Shown: positions 29,750-39,221, counted from the first letter of the stretch. The stretch is DNA of 64,000 nt from a bacterium (GCA_022072055.1 JAJVIK010000002.1:169615-233614); one strand, 5' to 3'. Notes: generated by a model not told the origin, from the letters alone. Translations and numbers: made by a program.

Positions 29750-30502
29750 GTGAAAGCCATCATCATCGGAGCCGGACGAGGCCGTCGCCTCATGCCCACC
29801 ACCGCGGACACGCCCAAGTGTTACGCGGAAGTGGGGGGAAAGCGCATCCTCGATTGGACCTTGGAAGCCTTCAAGCGGCAGGGGATCACCGATATTTGCT
29901 TCATCGGCGGGTATCAGATCGACAAGGTCCGTTCCGACTACCCGCGCTTCACCTTTCGCCACAACTCCGACTGGGAGAACAACAACATCCTGCTTTCCCT
30001 GATGCACGCGGAAGATCAGATGAGCGAAGGTTTCATCTGCTGCTACTCGGATATCCTCTTCACCCCCGAGGTGGTTCGTCGCGCGCGGGAGTCGAAAGCC
30101 GACATTTCACTCGTGGTGGACACCCGCTGGCTGGAGCGCTACCAACACCGCACACAACACCCCCCCGATGACGCTGAAAAGGTGACAGTCATGAATGGGA
30201 CTGTCACTCGGGTTCACCGCGCCATCCCGACCGAGGAAGCCTATGGGGAGTACATCGGCGTCGCCAAGTTTTCACCGGAAGGGGCGGGACTGCTCCGCGA
30301 GCACTTCCATCGTCACCGCTCCACCCGTTCCGGCCGGCCCTTCCGCGAGGCCCCGGTCTTCGAGAAGGCGTATCTGATCCACCTCTTCCAACAGATGATC
30401 GAGGATGGTGTGGAGATGACGCATGTGGACACCCCAGGCGGCTACATGGAAGTCGACACCCAGGAAGATTTCGAGTTGGCGCGAAGGCACTGGAAGGGCT
30501 GA
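29750..30502 (+). CDS. Nucleotidyltransferase, phosphocholine cytidylyltransferase/NTP-transferase-like
   Basis: 250 residues with the sugar-nucleotidyltransferase fold: 'AIIIGAGRGRRLMPTTADTPKC' begins the NTP-binding loop, the metal aspartate is in 'CCYSDILF' and a second near the C-terminus in 'GYMEVDTQEDFELA'. The closest-looking group is LicC-type cytidylyltransferases ('phosphocholine cytidylyltransferase family'), but substrate cannot be set. GTG 29750 is the start. It is followed after 3 bp by the MetE-like gene, so the two are probably co-translated. Confidence 0.8.
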   Translation: MKAIIIGAGRGRRLMPTTADTPKCYAEVGGKRILDWTLEAFKRQGITDICFIGGYQIDKVRSDYPRFTFRHNSDWENNNILLSLMHAEDQMSEGFICCYSDILFTPEVVRRARESKADISLVVDTRWLERYQHRTQHPPDDAEKVTVMNGTVTRVHRAIPTEEAYGEYIGVAKFSPEGAGLLREHFHRHRSTRSGRPFREAPVFEKAYLIHLFQQMIEDGVEMTHVDTPGGYMEVDTQEDFELARRHWKG

Positions 30503-30505
30503 TTG

Positions 30506-31570
30506 GTGGCCACCCTTTTCCCAACCTCGGTTGTGGGCTCGATCCCGCGCCCGCTGTTTGTCCGCGACCTGATCAACGACCTTCCCCCGCTGCCCCGCGA
30601 GCGATTTGACCGTGAAATGGATTCCGCCATCCGTTATGCCGTGGCGATGCAGGAGCACGCCGGTCTGGATGTCATCACCGATGGGGAGTGGCGCCGTAAG
30701 TCCTATATCGGGGTGATCGCGGAGCTGGCTCACGGCTTCGAGGTCGGGACGAATCCGAGCGATGGACGCCCCTGGACCCTTGTGACTGGGAAACTTTCAC
30801 CCAAGAGTCCCGGGTTTATTGCCAATGAGATTTCGTTTCTGAAGTCCATCACCGATCGCAAGGTCAAGGCCACTCTTCCATCGCCCGCCTTACTCGGGGA
30901 GCGGATGTGGGACCCGGCCCGATCCGCCGAGGCCTACCCGCGCCGTGAGGACTTTGTGCGAGATTGCGTCCCGATATTGCGCCGCGAAGTGGAGCTGGTG
31001 AGGGACGCCGGCGCGGACATCATTCAGATCGACGATCCGCACCTGTGCCTGTTCGTCGATCCCGACGTTCGCGCCAAGTATGAGGACCCCGACGCCGCGG
31101 CCGATTTCGCGGTGGAATGCGTCAATTCGGTGGTTGAGGGAATCACGGGTGCGAAGCTCGCGGTCCATCTCTGCCGCCGCGCCGGCGCGAGGGTGCGTGG
31201 CGAGCATTCCCATGAGGGCGGGTACCGCCCGATCCTTGAGCAGCTCAACCGCTTAGAGGTTCATCACCTCACCATGGAATTCACCGCGCCCGGGGCGGGG
31301 GACATGGCGGTTTTTAAGGAACTGCGCGCGGATTTCGAGATCGGGCTGGGGTGTGTGAGCGTCGAGCCGGGGAAGATCGATTCGGGTGAGGCCATCGCCG
31401 CCCGGGTTGAGAAAGCGCTCGAGTTCCTTGCCCCGGAAAGAATCACCGTCAACCCGGATTGCGGCTTCGCTCCGGGTTCAGCCGCGGAAGTCCCGATGGA
31501 TGAGGTCTATCGGAAGCTGTGCAACGAGGTCGAGGCGGCGGCGATTCTGCGGAGGCGGCATGGAGGATAG
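30506..31570 (+). CDS. Cobalamin-independent methionine synthase (MetE C-terminal) family protein
   Basis: 354 residues from GTG 30506 with GGAAGGG about seven bases before; TTG 30503 is possible. A UROD/MetE-like TIM barrel: 'TSVVGSIPRP', 'DVITDGEWRRKSY', 'IIQIDDPHL' and zinc ligands H221 and C223 in 'VHLCRR' with C319 in 'NPDCGF'. It lacks the N-terminal half of full MetE, so it belongs to the short methyltransferase group (archaeal MetE-like, epoxyalkane CoM-transferase-like, core-MetE). Such proteins activate a thiol with zinc and move a methyl or alkyl group. Donor and acceptor are unknown. Confidence 0.82.
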   Translation: MATLFPTSVVGSIPRPLFVRDLINDLPPLPRERFDREMDSAIRYAVAMQEHAGLDVITDGEWRRKSYIGVIAELAHGFEVGTNPSDGRPWTLVTGKLSPKSPGFIANEISFLKSITDRKVKATLPSPALLGERMWDPARSAEAYPRREDFVRDCVPILRREVELVRDAGADIIQIDDPHLCLFVDPDVRAKYEDPDAAADFAVECVNSVVEGITGAKLAVHLCRRAGARVRGEHSHEGGYRPILEQLNRLEVHHLTMEFTAPGAGDMAVFKELRADFEIGLGCVSVEPGKIDSGEAIAARVEKALEFLAPERITVNPDCGFAPGSAAEVPMDEVYRKLCNEVEAAAILRRRHGG

Positions 31571-31576
31571 GACCGA

Positions 31577-31939
31577 TCATCGCTTCCCATAGGCGCGGGT
31601 CTTTTGGAGCACGAAATCCCGCACCTCCGCGTCGATCCCCCGGCTGCTTTCCTCTAATCGTCGGGTTACCCCCGCCCCCTGAAATTCCCCATCCGCGACC
31701 AGGATCGGAGTCCGGTTCTTGAGCGGACTGCCTTCCCCGGTGTCCATGCGGTTGTGACCGTATCCCTCGCTCTCGGTCCAGGTGAGGGCATGCTCATCCG
31801 TTCCCACGCCGTAACACAGCTGGAAGCCATGGATGCCGCCATCCTCGCGGAACCACACGATAAGATCAAAGTAATCGTCGGTGAACCACCTCCGCCGACC
31901 CTCTCCCGGGATCTGCCGCGTCGGCAACTCAGTCAGCAT
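31577..31939 (-). CDS. Conserved hypothetical protein
   Basis: 120 residues, no signal peptide or membrane helix. Its centre 'YFDLIVWFREDGGIHGFQLCY' and 'SPLKNRTPILVADGEF' looks like a small conserved beta-rich protein family that I cannot name. It overlaps the deacetylase gene by 11 bp and is the last gene of a three-gene minus-strand unit, so it may serve the same glycan pathway; that is inference. It ends 6 bp from the convergent MetE-like gene. Confidence 0.6.
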   Translation of the reverse strand: MLTELPTRQIPGEGRRRWFTDDYFDLIVWFREDGGIHGFQLCYGVGTDEHALTWTESEGYGHNRMDTGEGSPLKNRTPILVADGEFQGAGVTRRLEESSRGIDAEVRDFVLQKTRAYGKR

Positions 31940-32909
31940 CGCCGCCCCTGAACCTCGGCTTCAACCTTCTTGGCGCCCCGGAGGCCAGCGCCCGCTCGGC
32001 ATGCTCGCGCATCGGGAGGATTTCAAACCGAGATGCCATCAGCTCCAGATACTCCCCCACCCTCGCGAGCTTCTTCTCGCCGGGAACCTTCATGGCCGGG
32101 AAAAACGCTAGTGACGAGACATCATCTCCCCCTAGAAAATCAAGCGGATGGAGGAGCAGCGAAGGGCCAGTTCCGGTGACCTTGCAGAGTGATAACGCCA
32201 TCCGCCAATAGCGCCTTGCCAGTATCTCCGAGAATGAGGCCAGATACTGGAGATAACTCACATGAATGGGGACCTTGAGAAACGGAAGGGTGGTCACTGG
32301 GATCTCCAGGAGTTCGTCCTCGCCCAGGCTCCAACGATAGGGCTTCAAAGGACGCAATCCCTCGCCGAGTGTCCCGAACAGGAGCTTTCGCTGTTTCTTC
32401 TCCTCGGCGGAAAGCCGCGCGGTCATGAAATAGTACATGCGCGCGAGGGGGCCCAGGAAAGTCGGGAACGTGCTCGCGTCGTATCGGTATCCGCGCCTCT
32501 TCAAAACCTTGAGAACTGTCTCGGACACGCTGAATCCGGGACCGCGAAAGCCGAGGGGCCGCTGTCCGGTCACCGCCTCGAGGCGCTCCTCCGCACGGGA
32601 AAGCTCATCGTCCACCTCGGCTTCCGAATAGAGGTGCAGCCAAGGCTCATGCGCGAAGGAGTGGTTGCCGATTTCATGGCCCGCCTCGGAAAGCGCGCGG
32701 AGCGCGGCATGGTTCTTCTCCAGTGCGGCATCCTGACCGACCACAAAGAAGGTGATTGTCAGGTTCCGCTTCTTGAGGAACTCAAGGACACGCGGGACCA
32801 CGATCTCCAAGTAGGAGGGATAGTCCCTCCAGGAACTCTCGCCATGCACCTTGAGGTAGGTCCACTCGTTGTCCAGGTCAAGGGAAACGCTGGCAATGGG
32901 TTTTGACAT
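31929..32909 (-). CDS. Polysaccharide deacetylase (NodB-homology, CE4-like)
   Basis: 326 residues with the CE4 fold: the metal/catalytic aspartates D11 and D13 in 'SLDLDNEW', metal histidines H83 and H87 in 'GNHSFAH', and 'FRGPGFS' as motif 3. The late 'LLLHPLDF' supplies the usual motif 5 histidine. There is no signal peptide, so it likely works at the inner face, as in lipid-linked glycan deacetylases. The start overlaps the FAD protein gene by one base, which points to coupled translation. Substrate probably an N-acetylated sugar on a polysaccharide precursor. Confidence 0.87.
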   Translation of the reverse strand: MSKPIASVSLDLDNEWTYLKVHGESSWRDYPSYLEIVVPRVLEFLKKRNLTITFFVVGQDAALEKNHAALRALSEAGHEIGNHSFAHEPWLHLYSEAEVDDELSRAEERLEAVTGQRPLGFRGPGFSVSETVLKVLKRRGYRYDASTFPTFLGPLARMYYFMTARLSAEEKKQRKLLFGTLGEGLRPLKPYRWSLGEDELLEIPVTTLPFLKVPIHVSYLQYLASFSEILARRYWRMALSLCKVTGTGPSLLLHPLDFLGGDDVSSLAFFPAMKVPGEKKLARVGEYLELMASRFEILPMREHAERALASGAPRRLKPRFRGGDAD

Positions 32910-34222
32910 CAGATTTGGGCAAAGCGCTCCGCCGCGTTCTCGGCGAGCTGCACGGTCTCATTCACGTTCAAGGTCCCGTTGAGGATATGCGCCGAATTCA
33001 CCAAGTGAAGCCCAGGCACTGAAGTCGTCATCGGGGGAACTGTCTCCGAGCACACGAGGGTGGAGAGGGGACAGACATGGCGAATGCGTGAGATCCGGAA
33101 TGCCAGAACATCCTCGCGCGTAAAATGAGGATGCATGCGTTCGAGACCTCGCAAGAAGACCTCGCGGACCTCCTCGTCCGGCGTGTCGAAAAAGGGGTCA
33201 TCCACGGGGAGATATCGCGGGAGGTAGACCAGGGAATGGCCCTTCAAGTGCTCCGGTTTCACCATCGCGGTCATCTCGATCACACCCGTGAAAGGAAGAC
33301 CCTCATCAAGGAGGTTGGTCACATAGAATCGAGACAACGGTTTCCTCAGGAGGACCGAAGCGCAAACGATTCCCTGATAGAGGACTGACTCCAAGCGCTG
33401 ATGTTCCTCGACCGATAGGCCCCTGCAAATGCGTGCCGCCAAGGGGGCCGCGGCGGTCACCACCGCATGATCGAAGGCGTGACTTTCCCCATGCTTGGTT
33501 TGTACTCGCACCCTCCCATCTTCACCCGCGACCTCCGAGATCGGACAGTTGAGCCGGAGGTCAACATCTTCCGATCTCAGCTTCTCCCCAAAACGCTCCA
33601 GGATCCGCGCGTACCCGCCGGGCAGGTACCCGAACATCTCGGTTTTGAGGCCGGTCCGACGCGCAGCATAGAGCCTTTGGATGGTTGTCCAGATGAACGC
33701 CGCCGAGGTTTTCCTGTAGTTCTCTCCGAGTTTGGAGCGGAGGAGCGGCAGCCAAAACCGCTCGAAGGTCCGGCTGCCCGACCAACGCGCCAGCCAATCC
33801 GCGACGGGAATCCGCTCCAAGCGCTTCCAGTTCTTGATCCGAGAGGCATACAGGATTGTGGCCGCGAGGCGCGCCTTGTCGATCAGGCCAAGGGCGGGGA
33901 AGCGGAGGAATTCGAGGGTGTTTGAAACCGAGTGCATTCGCCCGTTCGCGTAGACCCCAGTCCCGGTGATGACCCACTCCATTTCTCCGTCAAGGTCCAG
34001 CTCCCGCAGAATGCTCCGGAGGAACGAATCGGAAAGGAGGGTGACATGGTAGTGACGGTCCCAGACCACATCCCCCAGCGTCCAGGCGCTCGCAAGTCCT
34101 CCGAGGTGGTCGGCGGCCTCAAAGAGTGTGACTTCCTTGCCTTGCTGACGAAGGCGGTGAGCAAGTGTGAGACCCAGCATCCCGCCGCCAATAATCGCCC
34201 ATTTTTGCCTGGAAGAGTTCAT
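32909..34222 (-). CDS. FAD-dependent oxidoreductase, amine-oxidase/protoporphyrinogen-oxidase-like
   Basis: 437 residues beginning with a dinucleotide-binding loop 'AIIGGGMLGLTLAHRL' and 'TLFEAADHLGGLASAW', typical of the flavin amine oxidase/HemG/UDP-galactopyranose-mutase group. The C-terminal FAD contact is 'GLHLVNSAHILNGTLNVNETV'. No signal peptide. First gene of a three-gene unit with the deacetylase and a small protein. Relatives in polysaccharide clusters are annotated only as 'FAD-dependent oxidoreductase'; a role in modifying a lipid-linked sugar is inferred from neighbours. Confidence 0.82.
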   Translation of the reverse strand: MNSSRQKWAIIGGGMLGLTLAHRLRQQGKEVTLFEAADHLGGLASAWTLGDVVWDRHYHVTLLSDSFLRSILRELDLDGEMEWVITGTGVYANGRMHSVSNTLEFLRFPALGLIDKARLAATILYASRIKNWKRLERIPVADWLARWSGSRTFERFWLPLLRSKLGENYRKTSAAFIWTTIQRLYAARRTGLKTEMFGYLPGGYARILERFGEKLRSEDVDLRLNCPISEVAGEDGRVRVQTKHGESHAFDHAVVTAAAPLAARICRGLSVEEHQRLESVLYQGIVCASVLLRKPLSRFYVTNLLDEGLPFTGVIEMTAMVKPEHLKGHSLVYLPRYLPVDDPFFDTPDEEVREVFLRGLERMHPHFTREDVLAFRISRIRHVCPLSTLVCSETVPPMTTSVPGLHLVNSAHILNGTLNVNETVQLAENAAERFAQI

Positions 34223-34495
34223 CGTGGTTTTGGCTGATTCGCGGATTGCATGCCGGGCGGTCTGGGTTCCAGCATTTTCCCGTACGGAGAGTATCGGAAA
34301 CGATGGGAAGGAAAGTTAACCGAGCGGCGACTCCCACCTCCCTTGCGGGCTTCAGTTCCCCCCTCCCCGGACCGATGACGAAATGGGAAACCGCCGTCAA
34401 CCCTATTTATGCAGGCCAAAATGGCCTCCAAGCGAGCTTTTCGCACTGGCGCGAATCGCCCGGCGTGATATCCTTGAGGATCGATTATTGGAATC

Positions 34496-36508
34496 ATGCT
34501 CTTTCTGACTGCGGAGAGGCGGCTCCTGGCCCTCTTCCAAACCCATGGCTTCAGGCAGCTCAAAGACAGCCTGAACCTCTTACTGGATCAGCCTGTCTGG
34601 TGGTATTGCTCCGACCCGGACGAGCCGATCCATATCCTGGAGAGCCACAACAAGGTAGGGTGTGGTCTTCTCCACGATAGCGCCAGTCTGCGTGATCAGT
34701 GGCACGAAGCCACGGTCGCAGCGATCCATCAGGCCATCCGTGAACGGGTCGCGCTCATGGCCGCCAGCCCGCCGGAACAGACCCAGGTGATAGTGCCGGT
34801 GCTTTGTGGTGGGGAGACCCTGGGGACAATCGGGTTGGCCCATCTCCCAAACTACGAGCAGAGGCGTCTCTACCCCCTCCTGCCCCTTCTCACCCAACAC
34901 CTTCAGCAGATCGCCGAGAGAGAACGGGCCAGCGAAGACCTCCTCGGAGTCAAGCGCCTGTGGAAAGAGGTCATCTCAACCCTCGACCTGGAGATTCTTT
35001 CCCAGCGGATCCTGGAGGAGATAGTGACTCTGCTCGATGCGCGCGAGGGGGTCATCTTGCTGGTGGATCAGGAGCACCGTCTGGTCAAGAGCGCCGCCAC
35101 CGGCTTCGATCCGAATCCAAGGCTCACGGAGGAGTTTGCGATCCCATCCACACCCTACGAGAATAAGGTCTTCGCTTGGCCCCAGGCGGCGCAGATGCTT
35201 TCGGAGGGGGATCCCTTGCGAGGCTGGTTCCTCTCGCTGTTCCCTTCCAGCGTGGAAGGGCGGGGGGTCTGGGCGGTTCCGCTGACTCTGGCCGAGCGCT
35301 TGCTCGGGTTGGTTCTATGCACGGGAAGGGAGGGGGCCACACTCCTCCCCCACCAGGATGTCGCCCTCGAAACCCTGTCCCTTGGGGCCAGCGTGGCTCT
35401 CCGCAACGCGTTGGATTTCCAGCAGCTCCAGCAAAAGGCCGCCGCCTTGGGAACAGTCCATTCCGTGTACCGCCTGGTCTCCTCCAGCCGGATGCTGGGA
35501 GACCTGCTGGGTCGGAACGCGATTCTTAACCGGATGGGAAAACTTATCCTCCAAGTCATGAGCGTGAAGAAGTGCTCGGTGATGCTGCTCGATGAAACCG
35601 GCCGTCTGATTCCCTCGGTTCAAATCGGGCTGGATTCCGAGGAGATCGGGACCCGACCTTTGGAATTGGGTGAGGGGCTGCCGGGACGCGTAGCCCAAGA
35701 GGGGGCCAGCTTATTGGTCAATTCCCCCACCACCGATCCGCGCTTCGCCTCCGATCCCCCTGAGTTCTATCCGGCCGCCTCGTACCTTTCCGTCCCGATG
35801 TTCGAGGCCGAGGTGATCGGGGTGCTCACGGTGGGGGGGAGAATCGGGCACAACGCGCGATTCACCGAGGGGGACCGCGAGGTGCTTCACACCATGGCCG
35901 AGCAGGCGGTGATGGCGCTCCTCAACATCGAGTTCTTCGAGCGCCAGGAGCGGATCGCCCTCCAGACCATGAAGGTCTTCGATAATCTCTTCGAGACCGG
36001 GGACCCGGACCTGCGCGGGAAGGCCCACCAGCTCGCTCGGTTCATGGACTCCTTCGCGGCGTTCCTCAAGATCGACGCGCAGACAAGGCAGCTGTTCCAG
36101 ATCGCGGCGTTCATTCACGGGGCCTCCACGGCCCGCGTTCCCACCCTTGCCTCCGGCGAGAAATCGGAAGACTCCGCGCTGGATCGAAATGAGATCGCCG
36201 TGAGGATGGCCCGCCGGCTTGAACTCCCGGATTCCGTGGTTGCGATTCTGAAGGACCTGGATGAATGCTTTGACGGTAGCGGCGGACCGAGGGGGTTGCG
36301 CGGCGAGGAAATCTCGATGGGAGCACGGATGCTCACCCTTGCGGATTCGTTTTTCGCCGAAGGGGACTCCGGAGGCGGCCAGCCAGGGGAGGTGCTCGAC
36401 CGTCTGCGGGGTCAGTCCGGTCAAAGGTTTGACTCGAATCTGTTCGAATCGCTCTCCGAGTTCCTGAACACCGCCGAGGGAGCCGATACGGGGGGATCGC
36501 CCTCTTGA
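34496..36508 (+). CDS. Multi-GAF protein with a degenerate HD-GYP C-terminal domain
   Basis: 670 residues, no membrane helix. A GAF-like N-terminal region (~1-135), a second GAF domain (~150-310), a third (~335-485; 'LLDETGRLIPSVQIG', 'GEGLPGRVAQEG', 'YLSVPMF', 'IGVLTVGG') and a C-terminal HD-GYP-like helical domain (~500-665). In the latter the HD pair reads HG ('FIHGASTARVP') and the HHE..DGSGYP motif reads LDECFDGSGGP (L588-P598), so metal ligands are missing while 'RGLRGEEISMGARMLTLADSFF' is well kept. It should be a sensor or binding protein, not an active c-di-GMP phosphodiesterase. The 273-bp gap before it holds no other gene I can support. Confidence 0.75.
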   Translation: MLFLTAERRLLALFQTHGFRQLKDSLNLLLDQPVWWYCSDPDEPIHILESHNKVGCGLLHDSASLRDQWHEATVAAIHQAIRERVALMAASPPEQTQVIVPVLCGGETLGTIGLAHLPNYEQRRLYPLLPLLTQHLQQIAERERASEDLLGVKRLWKEVISTLDLEILSQRILEEIVTLLDAREGVILLVDQEHRLVKSAATGFDPNPRLTEEFAIPSTPYENKVFAWPQAAQMLSEGDPLRGWFLSLFPSSVEGRGVWAVPLTLAERLLGLVLCTGREGATLLPHQDVALETLSLGASVALRNALDFQQLQQKAAALGTVHSVYRLVSSSRMLGDLLGRNAILNRMGKLILQVMSVKKCSVMLLDETGRLIPSVQIGLDSEEIGTRPLELGEGLPGRVAQEGASLLVNSPTTDPRFASDPPEFYPAASYLSVPMFEAEVIGVLTVGGRIGHNARFTEGDREVLHTMAEQAVMALLNIEFFERQERIALQTMKVFDNLFETGDPDLRGKAHQLARFMDSFAAFLKIDAQTRQLFQIAAFIHGASTARVPTLASGEKSEDSALDRNEIAVRMARRLELPDSVVAILKDLDECFDGSGGPRGLRGEEISMGARMLTLADSFFAEGDSGGGQPGEVLDRLRGQSGQRFDSNLFESLSEFLNTAEGADTGGSPS

Positions 36509-36619
36509 TCCTTGTCGGCGGCCCGTTCAAATTATCCACCCAGGGAGGCGCGCGGGACGCCCGCGCGGGCGTGAGCGATGATCGGCCTTCCGCGGCGCTT
36601 CAGGATGGGGGGAAGTGAA

Positions 36620-38044
36620 ATGAATCGAGGAGTTCTTCGATCCCGAATGGCGTGGATATTCACGACCAGACTGTTCTTGTTGCCGTTTCTCTTGGGCGCG
36701 TCGATTCCCGCGCTTGCCCAGTCGGAGAGCCGCGAGCTCAGTCCGCTCCAACTCGAGGAGAAGTTTCAGCAGGCCTACACGATCATTGAAGAGCGCTACA
36801 TCGAGCGTGTCCAAACCGGCAAGTTGCTGATTTCCGGCATCACCGAGATGCTCCGGGCCGCGGGCCTATCGAATCTCAAATACTCGGATGTGGTGCCTCC
36901 CACTCACCCGCGCGGGTCCCGCAAGGACAACTTCGAGGCTTTCCGGCTGGCGATTCAGGCGATCCGAGTGAAGTCCGGGGCGAAGGTAGACCTCGACACC
37001 CTGGTCTCAGGCATGATCCGCGGGATGGTGAGCGAACTGGATGATGGCTACAGCTCCTATCTCGAACCTGAGAAGAACCGTGAACTGGTCAAGTACCTCA
37101 AGGGTGAAACCGAGAGTTTCGGCGGGGTTGGGGTCCTGATCGAGTTCAAGGATGGGGTTTGCAAGGTGGTCCATCCGCTACCCGACACCCCCGCCTATCG
37201 GGCGGGGATTCGTCCGGGAGATGTGGTCTTGGAGGTGGATGGGCATCCGGTGCGCAATCAGGATGAGGCGGTGGACCGCATGAAGGGCGATCCGGGCACT
37301 CGCGTGGCGGTGACCATCCGTCGCCCCGATATTCCAGACCCGTTGACCTACGAGCTGGTGCGCCAGACCATTTTGCACCCCGAAATGGAGAGAATCCTGC
37401 TCACCGAGGATGTGGGCTATGTCCGCCTGAACAGCTTCAATGAGAACAGCGCCAAGGGACTCGCCGAGAACCTCCATTTTCTCTCCGGGATGGGGATGAA
37501 GAAGTGCATCCTGGATCTCCGTCGCAACTCGGGCGGGCTTCTGAAGGCGGCGGTCGAGGTGTCCGAGATCTTTCTGCCGAAAGGGAGCCTGGTGACCGAA
37601 ACAAGGGGCCGAGTCTCCTCCGATAGCCGGAAGTACCGGACTCAAGGAGATTCCGGCTTCACCCAGATCCCGCTTGTGGTGCTGGTGGATGAGAACACGG
37701 CCAGCGCCGCCGAGATTGTGACCGGCGCGATCCGCGACAATCGCCGCGGCAAGGCGGTGGGGATGACCACCTTCGGGAAGGGGACAGTCCAGGAGGTGAT
37801 CCCGCTGGATGATGAATCCGCGCTGAAACTGACCGTGGCCAAGTACTACACGCCGAGCGGAATCTGCATCAACAGCACGGGGATCAAGCCTGACTACACG
37901 GTCAAGGTCGATCCCCTCAAGGTGATGAATCCGGCCCTGTATGAGGAACCCTCCAAGGTTGACCGGGCCGCCCTGGCCGAGGATCTTCAGCTCAAGAAGG
38001 CCCTGGAGCTGCTTGGGGTCACCCTTCCGCTCGTAGGAAGTTGA
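36620..38044 (+). CDS. ctpA: S41-family C-terminal processing peptidase
   Basis: 474 residues from ATG 36620, with GGGGGGAAG a few bases upstream; ATGs further left are unlikely. A signal peptide or anchor (to about residue 30, 'LLGASIPALAQ') is followed by a PDZ domain ('FGGVGVLIEFKDGVCKVV', 'AGIRPGDVVLEVDG') and the protease core. The catalytic serine lies in 'NTASAAEIVTGA' and the lysine in 'TTFGKGTVQ', as in CtpA/Tsp. It cuts C-terminal ends of exported proteins in the periplasm. The glycosyltransferase gene follows after 12 bp. Confidence 0.93.
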   Translation: MNRGVLRSRMAWIFTTRLFLLPFLLGASIPALAQSESRELSPLQLEEKFQQAYTIIEERYIERVQTGKLLISGITEMLRAAGLSNLKYSDVVPPTHPRGSRKDNFEAFRLAIQAIRVKSGAKVDLDTLVSGMIRGMVSELDDGYSSYLEPEKNRELVKYLKGETESFGGVGVLIEFKDGVCKVVHPLPDTPAYRAGIRPGDVVLEVDGHPVRNQDEAVDRMKGDPGTRVAVTIRRPDIPDPLTYELVRQTILHPEMERILLTEDVGYVRLNSFNENSAKGLAENLHFLSGMGMKKCILDLRRNSGGLLKAAVEVSEIFLPKGSLVTETRGRVSSDSRKYRTQGDSGFTQIPLVVLVDENTASAAEIVTGAIRDNRRGKAVGMTTFGKGTVQEVIPLDDESALKLTVAKYYTPSGICINSTGIKPDYTVKVDPLKVMNPALYEEPSKVDRAALAEDLQLKKALELLGVTLPLVGS

Positions 38045-38056
38045 GCCGGTCCCAGC

Positions 38057-39214
38057 ATGGGGTTTGGAAGGGTCACTGTCGGCCTCTCTCTCCTTTATTC
38101 GGGAAACTGGAGTGGGACCGGCTATTACACCGACCGGGTCGCCGAGGCCCTTGCAGCTCTGGCGGAAGAGGGGATTGAGGGACTTGGCCTGGGGCCTGAA
38201 AACTTCCCCTTCGATCAACCCTATCCGATCCCCCTGCGACCCGTTCCGAGGCTTAGCCTGCGCTGGCCTTTTGAGCGTGGGGCGACCTGGATCTCCCGGG
38301 ATCGCACCCAGGGGGTGAATCTGCTGCATTACCCCGCCGCTGTCGGCCCGCCGCGCCACGACCTGCCGATTGTCGCCACCCTCCACGATGTGGGTCCGTT
38401 CCTTCATCCGGAGTGGTTTCCGCCGCTCAAGCGCCTGTACTTGTGCCGAGCGATCCGGTCGGTTGTGCATCACGCGCGACTTGTGCTCGCGGACACTCAG
38501 TGGCAGGCGGAGCGGATCAGGCAAGTGTTTCCAGAGTGCGCGGAGAAGCTTCGAGTTGTCCCCCCGGTTGTGAGCGCGGAGTTCCGCTCCTCCGTGGGCG
38601 ATGCGCCTCCGGAGCAGTCCGAAACCGAACAATCCCCTTTCATCCTTGGAGTCGGAACGCTGGAGCCGAGGAAGAACATCGAAAGGTTGATCCAAGCCTG
38701 GCGCCTATCCGGGTTCGAGGGGGACCTGCACCTGGTGGGGCGCTGGGGCTGGAAATGCCAGGGAATTCGTCGCCTTCTGGATTCGATCGGGGCGCATTCG
38801 AGGGGGGAGTCTGGAGAGGATGTCTGGACCCTTCGCTATGGACGCCGGGTTATCCGCCGGGAGTTCCTCCCCTCGGCGGAGCTCGCCGGTCTGTATCGGA
38901 CCGCGCTTTGTCTGGTCTATCCCTCCCTGTTCGAGGGCTTCGGCCTCCCCGTGCTGGAGGCGATGTCCTGTGGCTGCCCGGTGGCCGTGAGTCGGGAAAG
39001 CGCAATGGCGGAGATTGCAGGAGAGGCGGCATGGACTTTTGACCCGACGGATGTGGAATCAATGGTCACGGTGATCGAACAGGTGAGCGGAGGGGAGGGC
39101 GCGCGAACGGCAAAGACCCGCGCCGCGCTGGAGGAGTCGAGGAAATTCTCGCCTCAGGCCTTCGCCCAAGTGCTCCTGAAAGCCTACCGGGAAGCTTCCT
39201 CGAGCTCTAAATAG
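38057..39214 (+). CDS. Glycosyltransferase family 4 (GT-B)
   Basis: 385 residues. The C-terminal donor domain has 'FILGVGTLEPRKNIERLIQAW' split around the family's GTxxPRKN motif and 'SLFEGFGLPVLEAMSCGCPV', which includes the EX7E motif. The N-terminal 'SGTGYYTDRVAEAL' is the acceptor-side start. It transfers a sugar from a nucleotide donor, probably in cell-surface glycan synthesis. It is co-directional with ctpA and convergent with the next gene, 7 bp apart. Confidence 0.9.
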   Translation: MGFGRVTVGLSLLYSGNWSGTGYYTDRVAEALAALAEEGIEGLGLGPENFPFDQPYPIPLRPVPRLSLRWPFERGATWISRDRTQGVNLLHYPAAVGPPRHDLPIVATLHDVGPFLHPEWFPPLKRLYLCRAIRSVVHHARLVLADTQWQAERIRQVFPECAEKLRVVPPVVSAEFRSSVGDAPPEQSETEQSPFILGVGTLEPRKNIERLIQAWRLSGFEGDLHLVGRWGWKCQGIRRLLDSIGAHSRGESGEDVWTLRYGRRVIRREFLPSAELAGLYRTALCLVYPSLFEGFGLPVLEAMSCGCPVAVSRESAMAEIAGEAAWTFDPTDVESMVTVIEQVSGGEGARTAKTRAALEESRKFSPQAFAQVLLKAYREASSSSK

Positions 39215-39221
39215 CCACCCG

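Noticed and set aside
34246-34680. Open frame in the 273-bp gap before the GAF protein
   Set aside because: It runs into the GAF gene in another frame and resembles nothing; I consider the gap non-coding apart from a small AGGCCA/TGGCCT hairpin at 34413-34427.
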